A DNA stretch of 64,000 nt from Jeotgalibacillus terrae (GTDB lineage Bacteria > Bacillota > Bacilli > Bacillales > Jeotgalibacillaceae): assembly GCF_016908195.1 (NCBI RefSeq), contig NZ_JAFBDK010000008.1, forward strand, positions 1-64,000, in the 5' to 3' direction. The translations under genes were made by a program, and so were the position numbers. The notes beneath the pieces were generated by a model. That model searched no databases. It was not told the DNA's origin and saw only the letters and a program-made list of their open reading frames with translations. This document shows, in pieces, positions 48,048 through 56,467 of this stretch. Position 1 is the first letter of the stretch, and each line of letters starts with the position of its first letter.

Positions 48048-48080
48048 AAAGACAAAGTCCTTATTGAAGACTTTGTCTTT
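48048..48080 (-). terminator. Terminator of nsrR
   Basis: AAAGACAAAGTC (48048-48059) paired with GACTTTGTCTTT (48069-48080), TTTTTTAC on minus; overlaps the stop codon. Confidence 0.88.
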
Positions 48081-48516
48081 AATCGTTTTGAAACAGGCTG
48101 CGGAGCTCAAGCGGATTGTGTACCAGGTCAGCAAGTGTGTATTCGTCAAGCACCTGGAGATAAGCCTGCAATGCTTTTGCCAGTGCATGTTTCAGACCGC
48201 ATACAGGAGAAATCACGCAATGTCCCCCGCCCGGCTGAAAACATTCCACCAGTTCAAAGTGATCTTCAGTTTTTCTGACTACACGGCCAACGTTAATTTC
48301 CTCAGGTTTCTTAGCAAGCATGATACCGCCTTTTCTTCCTCTGATTGTCTCAATCAGTCCAAGCTTTCCCAATTCATGTGTGACTTTCATCAGATGGTTT
48401 TTAGAGATCTGATAAGCGTCTGCGATTTCCTGAATATTGGATAGCTCCCCTGCCGGCTTCGCGCCAAGATAGATCAGTACGCGCAGAGAGTAGTCTGTAT
48501 ATAAAGTTAACTTCAT
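48079..48516 (-). CDS. nsrR: NsrR, nitric-oxide-sensing Rrf2-family repressor
   Basis: 145 residues from the ATG at 48516 (GGTGAGGTTA upstream). Winged HTH (SNIQEIADAYQISKNHLMKVTHELGKLGLIETIRGRKGG). Fe-S ligands Cys92, Cys100 and Cys106 in ECFQPGGGHCVISPVC have the same numbers as in known NsrR. Divergent from hmp, with two operators between. Confidence 0.94.
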   Translation of the reverse strand: MKLTLYTDYSLRVLIYLGAKPAGELSNIQEIADAYQISKNHLMKVTHELGKLGLIETIRGRKGGIMLAKKPEEINVGRVVRKTEDHFELVECFQPGGGHCVISPVCGLKHALAKALQAYLQVLDEYTLADLVHNPLELRSLFQND

Positions 48517-48605
48517 TAACCTCACCCTATTCCTTATTGAGATTTTATTATACATGTAAAGACACCTGACTGCCAAAACGACGCACAGTTGTGACGATTT
48601 TATTA

Positions 48606-48674
48606 AAGATGTATTTGTTATATTGCTTTTAATATCTAATGAGTTATCATTAAGATATATTAAAAATACATCTT
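48606..48674. promoter_or_regulatory. Two NsrR operators between nsrR and hmp
   Basis: Strong site 48652-48674: AAGATATATT, 3-nt spacer, AATACATCTT (9 of 10 paired). Weaker site 48606-48628: AAGATGTATT, 3 nt, TATATTGCTT. They fit the NsrR consensus AAGATGYATTT-type inverted repeat. The near site is 20 bp before the hmp ATG. Confidence 0.85.
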
Positions 48675-48694
48675 TAAATGGAGTGATTGATAAC

Positions 48695-49900
48695 ATGCTT
48701 TCTCAACAGACAATCGATACAGTTAAAGCCACGGTACCTGTTCTTGAGGTAAAAGGAACTGAAATCACAACGCGTTTTTACTCAATGCTATTTGAAGCTC
48801 ATCCTGAACTGTTAAATATTTTTAACCACGCGAACCAGAAACAGGGCCGCCAGCAGACGGCACTTGCTAATACTGTATACGCTGCCGCAGTGCATATCGA
48901 TCAGCTTGAAGCGATTATTCCTGCTGTCAAAAAGATTGCGCATAAGCACCGCAGCCTCGGCGTACTGCCTGAGCACTATCCAATTGTAGGAGAATACCTG
49001 CTGAAGGCGATCAAAGATGTTTTAGGCGATGCTGCCACAGACGACATTTTAACTGCATGGGGAGAAGCGTATGGCGTCATTGCTGATGCTTTTATCTCTA
49101 TTGAAAAAGATATGTACGATGAAGCAGCTTCAGCTGAAGGCGGCTGGGAAGGTTTTAAAAATTTCACGATCGCCAAGAAAGAACAGGAAAGTTCACTCAT
49201 TACTTCTTTCTATCTGAAGCCTGCTGACGGGGAAAAGCTCCCTGAATTCATGCCTGGACAGTACGTTACAGTGCGCACAAAAATTCCCGGTGATGAGTAT
49301 ATGCTGAACCGCCAGTACAGCCTGTCCACTTCTTACACACCGGACTACTACAGAATTTCCGTTAAAAAAGAAGCGGAACAGGATCCAAATGGTCGCGTGT
49401 CAACGTTTCTTCATGATGAATTAAAAGAAGGGGACACACTCGAACTAAGTGTGCCGGCTGGGGATTTCTTCTGCAATATTCACGATGAGCATCCACTGAC
49501 ACTCATCAGTGGTGGCGTAGGAATTACGCCAATGTACAGTATGCTGAAGTCGATCGCTGAGAAAAATGCCGATCGTCCAGTAACATTCATTCATGCAGCA
49601 CGTAATCAGGACGTCCGCGCGTTCGGCAGCGATGTGCAGGAAACTGTAGCTAAGCTTTCAAATGGAAAGAGCTATATCGTCTACGAGCAGGAAGGACTTG
49701 ATGGTGACTTCACAGGCTTCATTAACGCTGATGTATTGAAGCAGGCAGCCAACCTTGATGGCGAATTCTTCGTGTGTGGTCCGGTTCCCTTCATGGAAGC
49801 TGTGATCCGGTCACTGACAGCAATCGGTATTCCGGCTGAAAAGATCAACTTTGAATTCTTCGGTCCGGCTATGGCGATTAAAACTGAACAGAATGCTTGA
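48695..49900 (+). CDS. hmp: Flavohemoglobin, NO dioxygenase
   Basis: 401 residues from the ATG at 48695. Globin with proximal His85 ([10 protein letters not shown]), then FAD domain (RQYSLSTSY) and NAD domain ([28 protein letters not shown]). It oxidises NO to nitrate with NAD(P)H and O2. Its regulator is the divergent NsrR. Confidence 0.95.
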   Translation: MLSQQTIDTVKATVPVLEVKGTEITTRFYSMLFEAHPELLNIFNHANQKQGRQQTALANTVYAAAVHIDQLEAIIPAVKKIAHKHRSLGVLPEHYPIVGEYLLKAIKDVLGDAATDDILTAWGEAYGVIADAFISIEKDMYDEAASAEGGWEGFKNFTIAKKEQESSLITSFYLKPADGEKLPEFMPGQYVTVRTKIPGDEYMLNRQYSLSTSYTPDYYRISVKKEAEQDPNGRVSTFLHDELKEGDTLELSVPAGDFFCNIHDEHPLTLISGGVGITPMYSMLKSIAEKNADRPVTFIHAARNQDVRAFGSDVQETVAKLSNGKSYIVYEQEGLDGDFTGFINADVLKQAANLDGEFFVCGPVPFMEAVIRSLTAIGIPAEKINFEFFGPAMAIKTEQNA

Positions 49901-49907
49901 TAGATTG

Positions 49908-49938
49908 AAAGCCCGGGCAATTATGTCCGGGCTTTTTT
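49908..49938 (+). terminator. Terminator of hmp
   Basis: AAAGCCCGG paired with CCGGGCTTT, then TTTTG. Confidence 0.88.
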
Positions 49939-49984
49939 TGTGTAGAGATGGGTCGTTTATTTTGAGGTGAGAGGGGTCCAAGTG

Positions 49985-50116
49985 TGGGTACAATGGCACA
50001 ACCTCCGGAACCACAGCTAAAATTTCCTGAACGTCCCGTGTAATTTCATGATCATCAGCAGTAATCTTCTGAACCAGACCCGTAATCTCCTGAACACACA
50101 CGATTATCTCCTGAAC
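49985..50116 (-). repeat. Six-unit 21-bp array, first family, with TACCCA tag
   Basis: Read on minus from 50116: six units of exactly 21 bp (to 49991), with cores GTTCAGGAGATA, GTTCAGGAGATT, GTTCAGAAGATT, GATCATGAAATT, GTTCAGGAAATT and GTTCCGGAGGTT. The tag TACCCA (49990-49985) follows at once. The nine bases after each core vary. Between hmp and the DUF1659 gene. Confidence 0.92.
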
Positions 50117-50211
50117 CCCAACCCGGCCCAACCCTTTCCAAAAAAACTTCACCCCTGGGTATCCCTTTCCGCCCTCACTTACGATCTAGTGAGTGAAAGG
50201 AGGTGATCAGC

Positions 50212-50430
50212 ATGGCAAACGTATCAGTGAAAAATGTCAGCATCCGTTTACTGTTTGACGCAGGTCTGAACGGCGAAGGGAAAGCAGTAACAAAACGTAA
50301 AACTTACAGCCGCATCCGTCTTAACGCAACACCTGAACAAATGTATAACACATCAGCAGCACTTGCTGTTCTCACAAGCTATCAGCTTATTGAGATCGAA
50401 AGTGTCGAATCCGGCAGAGTAACGCTTTAA
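50212..50430 (+). CDS. DUF1659 protein
   Basis: 72 residues from the ATG at 50212, with AAGGAGGTGATC upstream. DUF1659 pattern: RLLFDAGLNGEGKAVTKRKTYSRI, then NTSAALAVLTSYQLIEIE. Family of unknown function, always next to DUF2922 and YvrJ in Bacillales. Confidence 0.88.
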   Translation: MANVSVKNVSIRLLFDAGLNGEGKAVTKRKTYSRIRLNATPEQMYNTSAALAVLTSYQLIEIESVESGRVTL

Positions 50431-50462
50431 TGATCATCTAAAATCAGAAAGGAGACACACAC

Positions 50463-50684
50463 ATGGATAAAACACTGGAACTGATCTTCATTACATCTGA
50501 GGGCGGGAATACAACTCTGACAGTTGACTCACCTATTGAGCCTGTTGATCCTGCAGCTGTTCAGACAGCTATGCAGACTGTCATTGATGAAAACCTTTTT
50601 CTTTCCACATCCGGCGCGCTGATTGGGATTAAAAGCGCCCGAATCGTATCGCGCGGTGTTGAAGCAGTAGATTTTGCAGTATAA
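50463..50684 (+). CDS. DUF2922 protein
   Basis: 73 residues: LELIFITSEGGNTTLTVDSPIEPVDPAAVQTAM and SGALIGIKSARIVSR, the DUF2922 pattern. Second gene of the three-gene cluster, 32 bp downstream of DUF1659 with AAAGGAG. Confidence 0.88.
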   Translation: MDKTLELIFITSEGGNTTLTVDSPIEPVDPAAVQTAMQTVIDENLFLSTSGALIGIKSARIVSRGVEAVDFAV

Positions 50685-50693
50685 GTAATGGAG

Positions 50694-50720
50694 GCGGTCA
50701 GCTCAGGCTGACCGCTTTTT
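50694..50720 (+). terminator. Terminator between DUF2922 and yvrJ
   Basis: GCGGTCAGC, TCAG loop, GCTGACCGC, TTTTT. Would attenuate transcription into yvrJ. Confidence 0.88.
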
Positions 50721-50748
50721 AAAATCCGGTACAGAAAGGAATGAGGGA

Positions 50749-50883
50749 ATGGAACAGTGGATTTCTTTCATCAGTGATGTCGGCTTTCCAATTATTGTGA
50801 CGCTTTATCTGCTTCACAGAATTGAAGCCAAGCTCGAAGCAGTCATTGAGTCCATCCATGGACTGACTGAAGCAGGAAGGTAA
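50749..50883 (+). CDS. YvrJ family small protein
   Basis: 44 residues, ATG at 50749 behind AAAGGA. WISFISDVGFPIIVTLYLLHRIEAKLE is the YvrJ signature: one membrane helix and an amphipathic tail. Third member of the DUF1659-DUF2922-YvrJ set. Confidence 0.85.
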   Translation: MEQWISFISDVGFPIIVTLYLLHRIEAKLEAVIESIHGLTEAGR

Positions 50884-50935
50884 AAAAGCTGAGACACTCA
50901 CATGAAATAAAATTCATGAGTGTCTCAGCTTTTTT
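50884..50935. terminator. Bidirectional terminator after yvrJ
   Basis: Long stem AAAAAGCTGAGACACTCA with TGAGTGTCTCAGCTTTTT (one bulge), extended by ATGAA/TTCAT; T-rich on both strands. Confidence 0.9.
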
Positions 50936-51122
50936 ACTTTTCTTCTCTTTTTCTTCTTTTTAATTCAAAATACCACATCAGCATCGTGAAAAAGAATCCG
51001 AAGAGAACGGACTGCACAGCATTTGGCCCCCAGTTAATCTGATCTGCTAATGCGAGATCCCACAGCATCGAGAACACAAAATAAATGACGGTATAAATGA
51101 CAAAACGAATGAAGATGGACAC
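50934..51122 (-). CDS. 62-residue two-helix membrane protein
   Basis: GTG start at 51122, AAAGGAG 8 bp upstream. Helices FVIYTVIYFVFSMLWDLAL and QSVLFGFFFTMLMWYFEL, basic tail KRRKREEK. No family recognised. Confidence 0.72.
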   Translation of the reverse strand: MSIFIRFVIYTVIYFVFSMLWDLALADQINWGPNAVQSVLFGFFFTMLMWYFELKRRKREEK

Positions 51123-51213
51123 AATTGACGCTCCTTTTCGAGTTACATACTTAAGATAATATTAGTATGACACACCCAAGTGAAAAATGCGTCTTTCATT
51201 TCGGATCAGTATG

Positions 51214-53583
51214 TTACGCTTCAATGACTTCCTTAGTCGCCATATACCCTTCAAAATCAACAGGATTAAGCGGTCTTGAATAGTAATATCCCTGGATGGA
51301 GTGGCAGCCAAGCTTTTGTAAATGACGGACCTGTTCGATTGTCTCCACACCTTCAGCGATAATATTCAGCCCAAGATTTTCAGCCATTGACATAATAGCT
51401 GCGGCAACACCAGGGTCAGTTTCGAGCTGCAGTGTAAAAGATCTATCCATTTTCAGACTGTCAACATGCAGTTTGTGAAGATAGCTTAACGAGCTGTATC
51501 CTGTACCAAAATCATCAATACTGACTGTCACACCAATCGTTCTTAGCTTTTGCAATACACGATTCACATACTCCTCCTGCTTCATCACTAGTCTTTCAGT
51601 AATTTCGAACTCCAGCAGCTCTGCCGGAACCTCGAACGTTTTCATCAGACTGGTCACATACCCCAGGAATTCTTCCTGCAGCAGGGTATTCAAAGAAATA
51701 TTAATAGATACCCGTCCTGTGAAGGTACCGTTCCTGTTCCATTCACCGACTTGTTCACATACCGTATAAATGATGTGCTGTTCAAGCGGTACAATCAGAC
51801 CACTTTCTTCTGCTAAAGGGATAAAAATTCCCGGAGGCACCATTCCTCTTTCTTTATTATCCCACCTCGCAAGCGCCTCAGCGCCTTCAATTCTGCCGGT
51901 TCTCGAATCTACTTTCGGCTGGTAATAGACCATGAGTTCCTTTTCACCAATCGCATTCCTGAGCTCTGTCTCCATGCCAAGCAGCATGCCGGCGTCTTCT
52001 GAGTAGGATTGATTGAATTCAACCAGCTGATTCCCGCCCGCTTCCTTCGCCTTATACATTGCAAGGTCAGCATATTGCAGCAATTCTTCAGCGTCTGATG
52101 TATGTTCACCGAATCTCGCGGAGCCGATACTTGCTGTCATCATCACTTCTGTGCCTTCAACAGATAACGGTTTATTAAAATCCGACAGAACATCACGGGC
52201 AGCCTTTTCTGCAAGTTCCGACTCACATACAATGAGGAATTCATCCCCGCCAAGCCTGACTGCTGTGGCATTGTACTTGCGGGCAATCTGACGTATTTGT
52301 CTTCCCGTTACTTTTAACAGCTGATCACCGAACGAATGACCATATGTATCATTGATTCTCTTAAACCGGTCAAAATCCATCAGAATATAACTGAACGTGG
52401 CATCTGATTCAATCAGCTGCTCTGACACTTTATTTAACTTCCTGCGGTTGGGGAGCCGGGTCAGTTCATCATGATATGCCAAAAATTCAACGCGGGACTC
52501 AGTCCGTTTCTTATCTGTAATATCTTCTACAATACCAAATGCACCAATTACCTGACCGTTTGTGATTGTCCGGATTGCTGTAATTGATACTTCAGAAAAA
52601 CTGCGGTCTTTTCTCATCATTCTCGATTGAAGCCTCGGCATCGACCCGCTTAACACCTTTTTGAAATAGCGTACTACATTATGCTTTCTTTTCGATTCAA
52701 ACAGTTCTTCAATATTCATCCCACGCAGTTCTTCATAAGAATACCCGCTCAGTTTTCTGGCCTCGTTATTAACATCAATAATTCTTCCTGTGATATCCGT
52801 TGAAAATACAGCTGCGGGATTATGGTTAAATAGTGAGGTATAAACTTCAGTGCTCCTTAAATAGAGTTGATCACTGTACAGGTCAGGTACAACTTTTAAT
52901 ACAAGATTTGCGATAATCACGTAAAGAAATGGTACAAGTGCAAGCGGACTGCTGATAGAGCCCAGTGTTGAAAAGTCGAGAAGTGAAGTCAGCATAATAT
53001 AAGGAGCACCTGCTAGTGCTGCCCCAGTCAAAATACTCCCTGCCACTTTCCATTTCCTCAGGGCGCGGTCATAACTCTCGTGAGTAATCTGCAATAAGAA
53101 ACGGTAAATTGATAAAGACATGCCATAAATCATAAACAAAGACATGATCAGCAGGACTGGCTTTACATCAATATATTCTCTAAACAGCGCGATAAAGCCT
53201 GCCGAATTCGCCAGGATCACACTGAGCGCGATGACGCCACTCATAACAAAATATCTCACCGTATTCTTTTTCACCACGGATTGTGCAGCCTTCAGTGCTC
53301 CATAAGAACCGATCACACACATAGTGTAATTGATCACTGAATATGTAATATATGACGTTACCTCATGTGGCAAACCAATTGATATGGATACAAAAAAATG
53401 AGTCAGCCAGAATGTAAGTCCAAGCAGTAGAGCATTTCTGATCAGAATCATCTCTTTATGTTTATCACTGGTGAATTTTACCCGTCTGCTGAACTGTATA
53501 GCTAAAGTACTACTGATAATCGAAAAAATAATTGTCAGTAGTACATACTCTATTTTAAAATGATAAAAAGCCAGCTGATCCAT
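51214..53583 (-). CDS. Membrane PAS-GGDEF-EAL c-di-GMP enzyme
   Basis: 789 residues. Seven to eight N-terminal membrane helices (to about 235); PAS (FNHNPAAVFSTDITGRIIDVNNEAR, about 245-365); GGDEF intact (RLGGDEFLIV) with DFDRFKRINDTYGH; EAL intact (GAEALARW, FEITERL, SIDDFGTGYSSLSYL, AEGVET). Both synthesis and hydrolysis of c-di-GMP are possible. Monocistronic. Confidence 0.92.
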   Translation of the reverse strand: MDQLAFYHFKIEYVLLTIIFSIISSTLAIQFSRRVKFTSDKHKEMILIRNALLLGLTFWLTHFFVSISIGLPHEVTSYITYSVINYTMCVIGSYGALKAAQSVVKKNTVRYFVMSGVIALSVILANSAGFIALFREYIDVKPVLLIMSLFMIYGMSLSIYRFLLQITHESYDRALRKWKVAGSILTGAALAGAPYIMLTSLLDFSTLGSISSPLALVPFLYVIIANLVLKVVPDLYSDQLYLRSTEVYTSLFNHNPAAVFSTDITGRIIDVNNEARKLSGYSYEELRGMNIEELFESKRKHNVVRYFKKVLSGSMPRLQSRMMRKDRSFSEVSITAIRTITNGQVIGAFGIVEDITDKKRTESRVEFLAYHDELTRLPNRRKLNKVSEQLIESDATFSYILMDFDRFKRINDTYGHSFGDQLLKVTGRQIRQIARKYNATAVRLGGDEFLIVCESELAEKAARDVLSDFNKPLSVEGTEVMMTASIGSARFGEHTSDAEELLQYADLAMYKAKEAGGNQLVEFNQSYSEDAGMLLGMETELRNAIGEKELMVYYQPKVDSRTGRIEGAEALARWDNKERGMVPPGIFIPLAEESGLIVPLEQHIIYTVCEQVGEWNRNGTFTGRVSINISLNTLLQEEFLGYVTSLMKTFEVPAELLEFEITERLVMKQEEYVNRVLQKLRTIGVTVSIDDFGTGYSSLSYLHKLHVDSLKMDRSFTLQLETDPGVAAAIMSMAENLGLNIIAEGVETIEQVRHLQKLGCHSIQGYYYSRPLNPVDFEGYMATKEVIEA

Positions 53584-53689
53584 GATCTTACGCCCTCCAT
53601 CTATTCCATTTATCTATCATTTGATAATACTAAAGACCCAATATAGTTATTATACAGTGGTGACTATCATAATGGAAGGTTAGACAAAA

Positions 53690-54532
53690 TCATTTTTTCC
53701 TGCCTATTAATATTTCTATATCCAGTGTCATCTCAGTCTGGTTTAATGATTTAAAAGAAGCAGTTTTCTCCGGTGCTGCATGCCAGCTGAGCGGTGTCAT
53801 ATCAACGAGTGCACTGATGGCCTTTTGATCCAGTACCTGCGTAACATGAACCGGTATTTTTTTCTCTATATTAAAATGTTCGTAAAAAGCTGAAACAGTA
53901 TCATCATTTTTATATTGATCCCCAAAATAATGACTCCGCAGCTCTTTCAGGTAACCTGCTCCGGGCACAACTTTAACGACTTCTCCATCTTTTTTTAACA
54001 ACCGGGTAAATTCACGGTAATTCGCTGGAGACAGGATATTCAAAATGACATCCACAGTCCCGCTTTGAACAGGCGCATTCGCTAAATCTGCAGTTATCCA
54101 GATTGGTTCCCCGTAATAACGGGCCGCCGTTTGAATTCCGTCTTTTGCAAGGTCGATGCCAATGCCCGCCAATCCACTCAGCCCTTCTATCATCTGAGCT
54201 AAGTGCGTTCCTTCTCCACATCCTGCATCAAGTATGACGCCTGAATCACGGCGTTTTAAATGAGTTATTACTTCATTGATCACAGGCTTAAAAAACTCAG
54301 CCTCGCTCATTAAGGTATGTCTGGCCTCAAACAACTCTTTTGTATATTTTGTTTTTATTGGTTTTGTTAACAGGTGCAGTGAACCATTTTTCGCGAAATC
54401 GAACTGATGGCTGTTCACACATATCATAGACAAAGACTGTTCTGTAAGCTGTTCACCGCATATCGGACAGAGCAAATGGGGGAATGTCTCCCTCACTTTT
54501 ATTGCGGCTGCCTCTATCTTTTTTAATTTCAT
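53690..54532 (-). CDS. 23S rRNA guanine-N1 methyltransferase, RlmA-like
   Basis: 280 residues. N-terminal zinc site CPICGEQL...CVNSHQFDFAKNGSLHLL, SAM-binding ILDAGCGEGTHLAQMI, ILNILSPANYREFTRLLKKDG. RlmA family methylates G745 (RlmA-I) or G748 (RlmA-II, Gram-positive, tylosin-related). Gram-positive origin favours the G748 type. Confidence 0.85.
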   Translation of the reverse strand: MKLKKIEAAAIKVRETFPHLLCPICGEQLTEQSLSMICVNSHQFDFAKNGSLHLLTKPIKTKYTKELFEARHTLMSEAEFFKPVINEVITHLKRRDSGVILDAGCGEGTHLAQMIEGLSGLAGIGIDLAKDGIQTAARYYGEPIWITADLANAPVQSGTVDVILNILSPANYREFTRLLKKDGEVVKVVPGAGYLKELRSHYFGDQYKNDDTVSAFYEHFNIEKKIPVHVTQVLDQKAISALVDMTPLSWHAAPEKTASFKSLNQTEMTLDIEILIGRKK

Positions 54533-54608
54533 CCCAAAACGCTCCGATCAATTTTTCTTAATCATAACAAAGTCACGTCCCGCTGCATTCCGGCAAAATG
54601 TGACAAAT

Positions 54609-54633
54609 GTTTGTCTTCATAGTAAACGGGTAA
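54609..54633 (+). promoter_or_regulatory. Candidate sigma-B promoter
   Basis: GTTTGT (54609-54614), 13-nt spacer, GGGTAA (54628-54633), 33 bp before the small hydrophilic gene. Good match to the sigma-B consensus. Confidence 0.6.
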
Positions 54634-54665
54634 ATGAAAAACAAAATCCTAAGGAGTGTTTTACA

Positions 54666-54857
54666 ATGGAAAACAAGCATCAGGATTTCGGTGACAAGGT
54701 CAAAGGTGTATTAAACAAAATGACTGGGAAAGATAATCCGGACAATTACAACAATCATGAACACGACGATCCGTTACTGAAAAATCAGCTTCATGAAGCT
54801 AAAACCAAAGGTCTTGTCAGAGACGATTCAGGTATTTCAAAAAACAATAGTATCTAA
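54666..54857 (+). CDS. 63-residue hydrophilic stress-type protein
   Basis: ATG at 54666 behind AAGGAG. Sequence is rich in Lys, Asp, Asn and His (DFGDKVKGVLNKMTGKDNPDN, HEHDDPLLKNQLHEAKTKG); no hydrophobic segment. Not recognised; composition resembles hydrophilic stress proteins. The sigma-B-like promoter supports that. Confidence 0.75.
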   Translation: MENKHQDFGDKVKGVLNKMTGKDNPDNYNNHEHDDPLLKNQLHEAKTKGLVRDDSGISKNNSI

Positions 54858-54943
54858 CCTTACGCTGTCTGAGTCATATACTCAGACAGTTTTTTTATCG
54901 TAAATAGTCCTCAGACGAATATTATCACTCACAACTGCCTCAG

Positions 54944-55064
54944 TTATTCACATACTTTATACACATATCCACTATAAAATGCTGATTGTAAAGGAAAACG
55001 ATTACTGATTATCCACATGTGGATGAGTGAAATGTTCGTGTCAGAAATGGTTCAGTGTGGATAA
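54944..55064. other. DnaA-box cluster
   Basis: Within 121 bp of gene-free AT-rich DNA: TTATTCACA (54944), TTATACACA (54957), ATATCCACT (54965), TTATCCACA (55009, perfect), TGTGGATGA (55018, inverted) and TGTGGATAA (55056, perfect inverted). The consensus is TTATNCACA. The two at 55009 and 55018 form a palindrome. No dnaA or oriC gene order is present, so it is probably a regulatory DnaA-binding cluster, not the origin. Confidence 0.75.
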
Positions 55065-55134
55065 CTGTAAGGTGACTTTATTGTTGCTGCCACTAAGCAT
55101 CTATGATTCTTCAATGACATTTTTCACGAAAAAA

Positions 55135-55156
55135 GCCGGGACATCATTGTCCCGGC
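55135..55156 (-). terminator. Terminator of yumC
   Basis: GCCGGGACA (55135-55143), TCAT loop, TGTCCCGGC (55148-55156), TTTTTT on minus. Confidence 0.9.
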
Positions 55157-55163
55157 CATTTCA

Positions 55164-56204
55164 TTATATATTCTTAGCAAGTTCACGGTTCTTTTCTTTG
55201 AATACATCATTATGTGAAGATACCATTGCAGCTGCTCCCGCATCCGGTGTGATGTAACGCTTCGCCTGATTCACTGCAACCGCAGCATCATGGAACGCCC
55301 CCATCAGCAGGTTCAGCTTGCCGTCATGCTTAGAGATATCTCCAGCTGCATAAAGTCCAGGCACACTTGATTCGCCACCGGACTGTGTTTTAATAAAATA
55401 ATCGTCCACCATGTTAATAGGAAGTTCACTGTTTTTAATCAGTGAAGCATCAATCTCATAACCGTGGTTAATGATGACATCATCCACTTCTAATGAGCTC
55501 TGTTCATTTGTAATACTATGTGTGAGTTCAACGCGATCAATTGCATCATGCGCTTCATTTGCATGCAGCTTTGTAATCTGTGTATTCAAGAGGCACTCCG
55601 CCGTGCTTCCCATCAGCTGGCCAATCTGTGATTCATGGCCTTTGAAGTTACAGCTCCGGTGCGTGATATATACCTTTTTCGCAATCGGCTCAAGTTCGTT
55701 TGCCCAGTCGATCGCAGTATTGCCTCCGCCCGAGATCAATACTGTTTTATCTTTAAATTTCTTCAGCGACTGCACTGTATAATGAAGATTCGTGACTTCA
55801 AAACGTTCCGCTCCTTCGATCTGCAGCTTCTGCGGATTCAAGATTCCACTTCCAACTGCCACAATAACAGTTTTTGAAGTATGTAGATTTCCATTTGCCG
55901 CAATAATTTCAAAGTGACCGTTTTCATTTTTCGAGATTGATTCAACCTTTTCATTCAGATAAACAGAAGGGTTAAACGTCAAGCCCTGTTCAATCATCTG
56001 TTCAACCATTTTAGCACCGGTCACAGGTGGCATACCGCCTGCATCCCAGATCATTTTTTCCGGATATACGTTAACTTTCCCGCCTAAATAAGGCTGGTAT
56101 TCAAGAATTTTCGTTTTCATGCCGCGCAGTCCGCTGTAAAAAGCAGAATATAATCCAGCCGGGCCTCCACCGATAATGGTTACGTCAAATAGATTTTTCT
56201 CCAT
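55164..56204 (-). CDS. yumC: Ferredoxin/flavodoxin-NADP reductase, YumC-type
   Basis: 346 residues from the ATG at 56204 (GGAG 8 bp upstream). Thioredoxin-reductase-like FNR: FAD motif TIIGGGPAGLYSAFYSGLRG, NADP motif VLISGGGNTAIDWANEL, late FAD motif GLYAAGDIS; no CxxC. Donates electrons to ferredoxin/flavodoxin and can act as ferric reductase. A Fur-like box upstream fits iron control. Confidence 0.9.
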   Translation of the reverse strand: MEKNLFDVTIIGGGPAGLYSAFYSGLRGMKTKILEYQPYLGGKVNVYPEKMIWDAGGMPPVTGAKMVEQMIEQGLTFNPSVYLNEKVESISKNENGHFEIIAANGNLHTSKTVIVAVGSGILNPQKLQIEGAERFEVTNLHYTVQSLKKFKDKTVLISGGGNTAIDWANELEPIAKKVYITHRSCNFKGHESQIGQLMGSTAECLLNTQITKLHANEAHDAIDRVELTHSITNEQSSLEVDDVIINHGYEIDASLIKNSELPINMVDDYFIKTQSGGESSVPGLYAAGDISKHDGKLNLLMGAFHDAAVAVNQAKRYITPDAGAAAMVSSHNDVFKEKNRELAKNI

Positions 56205-56257
56205 GATCTTCACTCCTGATTTTCAACTTGAAATCTTCCGTGAACGTTGATTTATAA

Positions 56258-56276
56258 GCAAATGATTCTCATTCTC
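56258..56276 (-). promoter_or_regulatory. Fur-box-like operator upstream of yumC
   Basis: Minus strand GAGAATGAGAATCATTTGC matches 15 of 19 positions of the Fur box GATAATGATAATCATTATC. It lies 54 bp before the ATG. Confidence 0.65.
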
Positions 56277-56430
56277 ATTTAAATTCTTTTTCATTCTATC
56301 ACACTTTTCGAAAGAATTGCATTAGAAATTTGATTAAAATGTGCTAATTCACAGAAAACACTGAAACATCTTATGCTTCGTGAATTGTTTTTATCACCGG
56401 TAAAAATGCACGTTAGAGAGTATTTTAAAA

Positions 56431-56467
56431 CAGTAAAAACTGCCGGTAAGCCCGGCAGTTTTTACTG
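56431..56467 (-). terminator. Terminator of the phosphotransferase gene
   Basis: Perfect 16-bp stem (56431-56446 with 56452-56467), overlapping the stop codon region; T-rich tail on minus (TTTTAAAATA). Confidence 0.88.

Noticed and set aside
49985-50116. CRISPR array
   Set aside because: Period of 21 bp with a 12-bp semi-conserved core leaves only nine variable bases, far too short for spacers; no cas genes are in the window.
54944-55064. Chromosomal origin oriC
   Set aside because: DnaA boxes are present, but dnaA, dnaN, rpmH and other origin genes are not nearby; a regulatory cluster is more likely.
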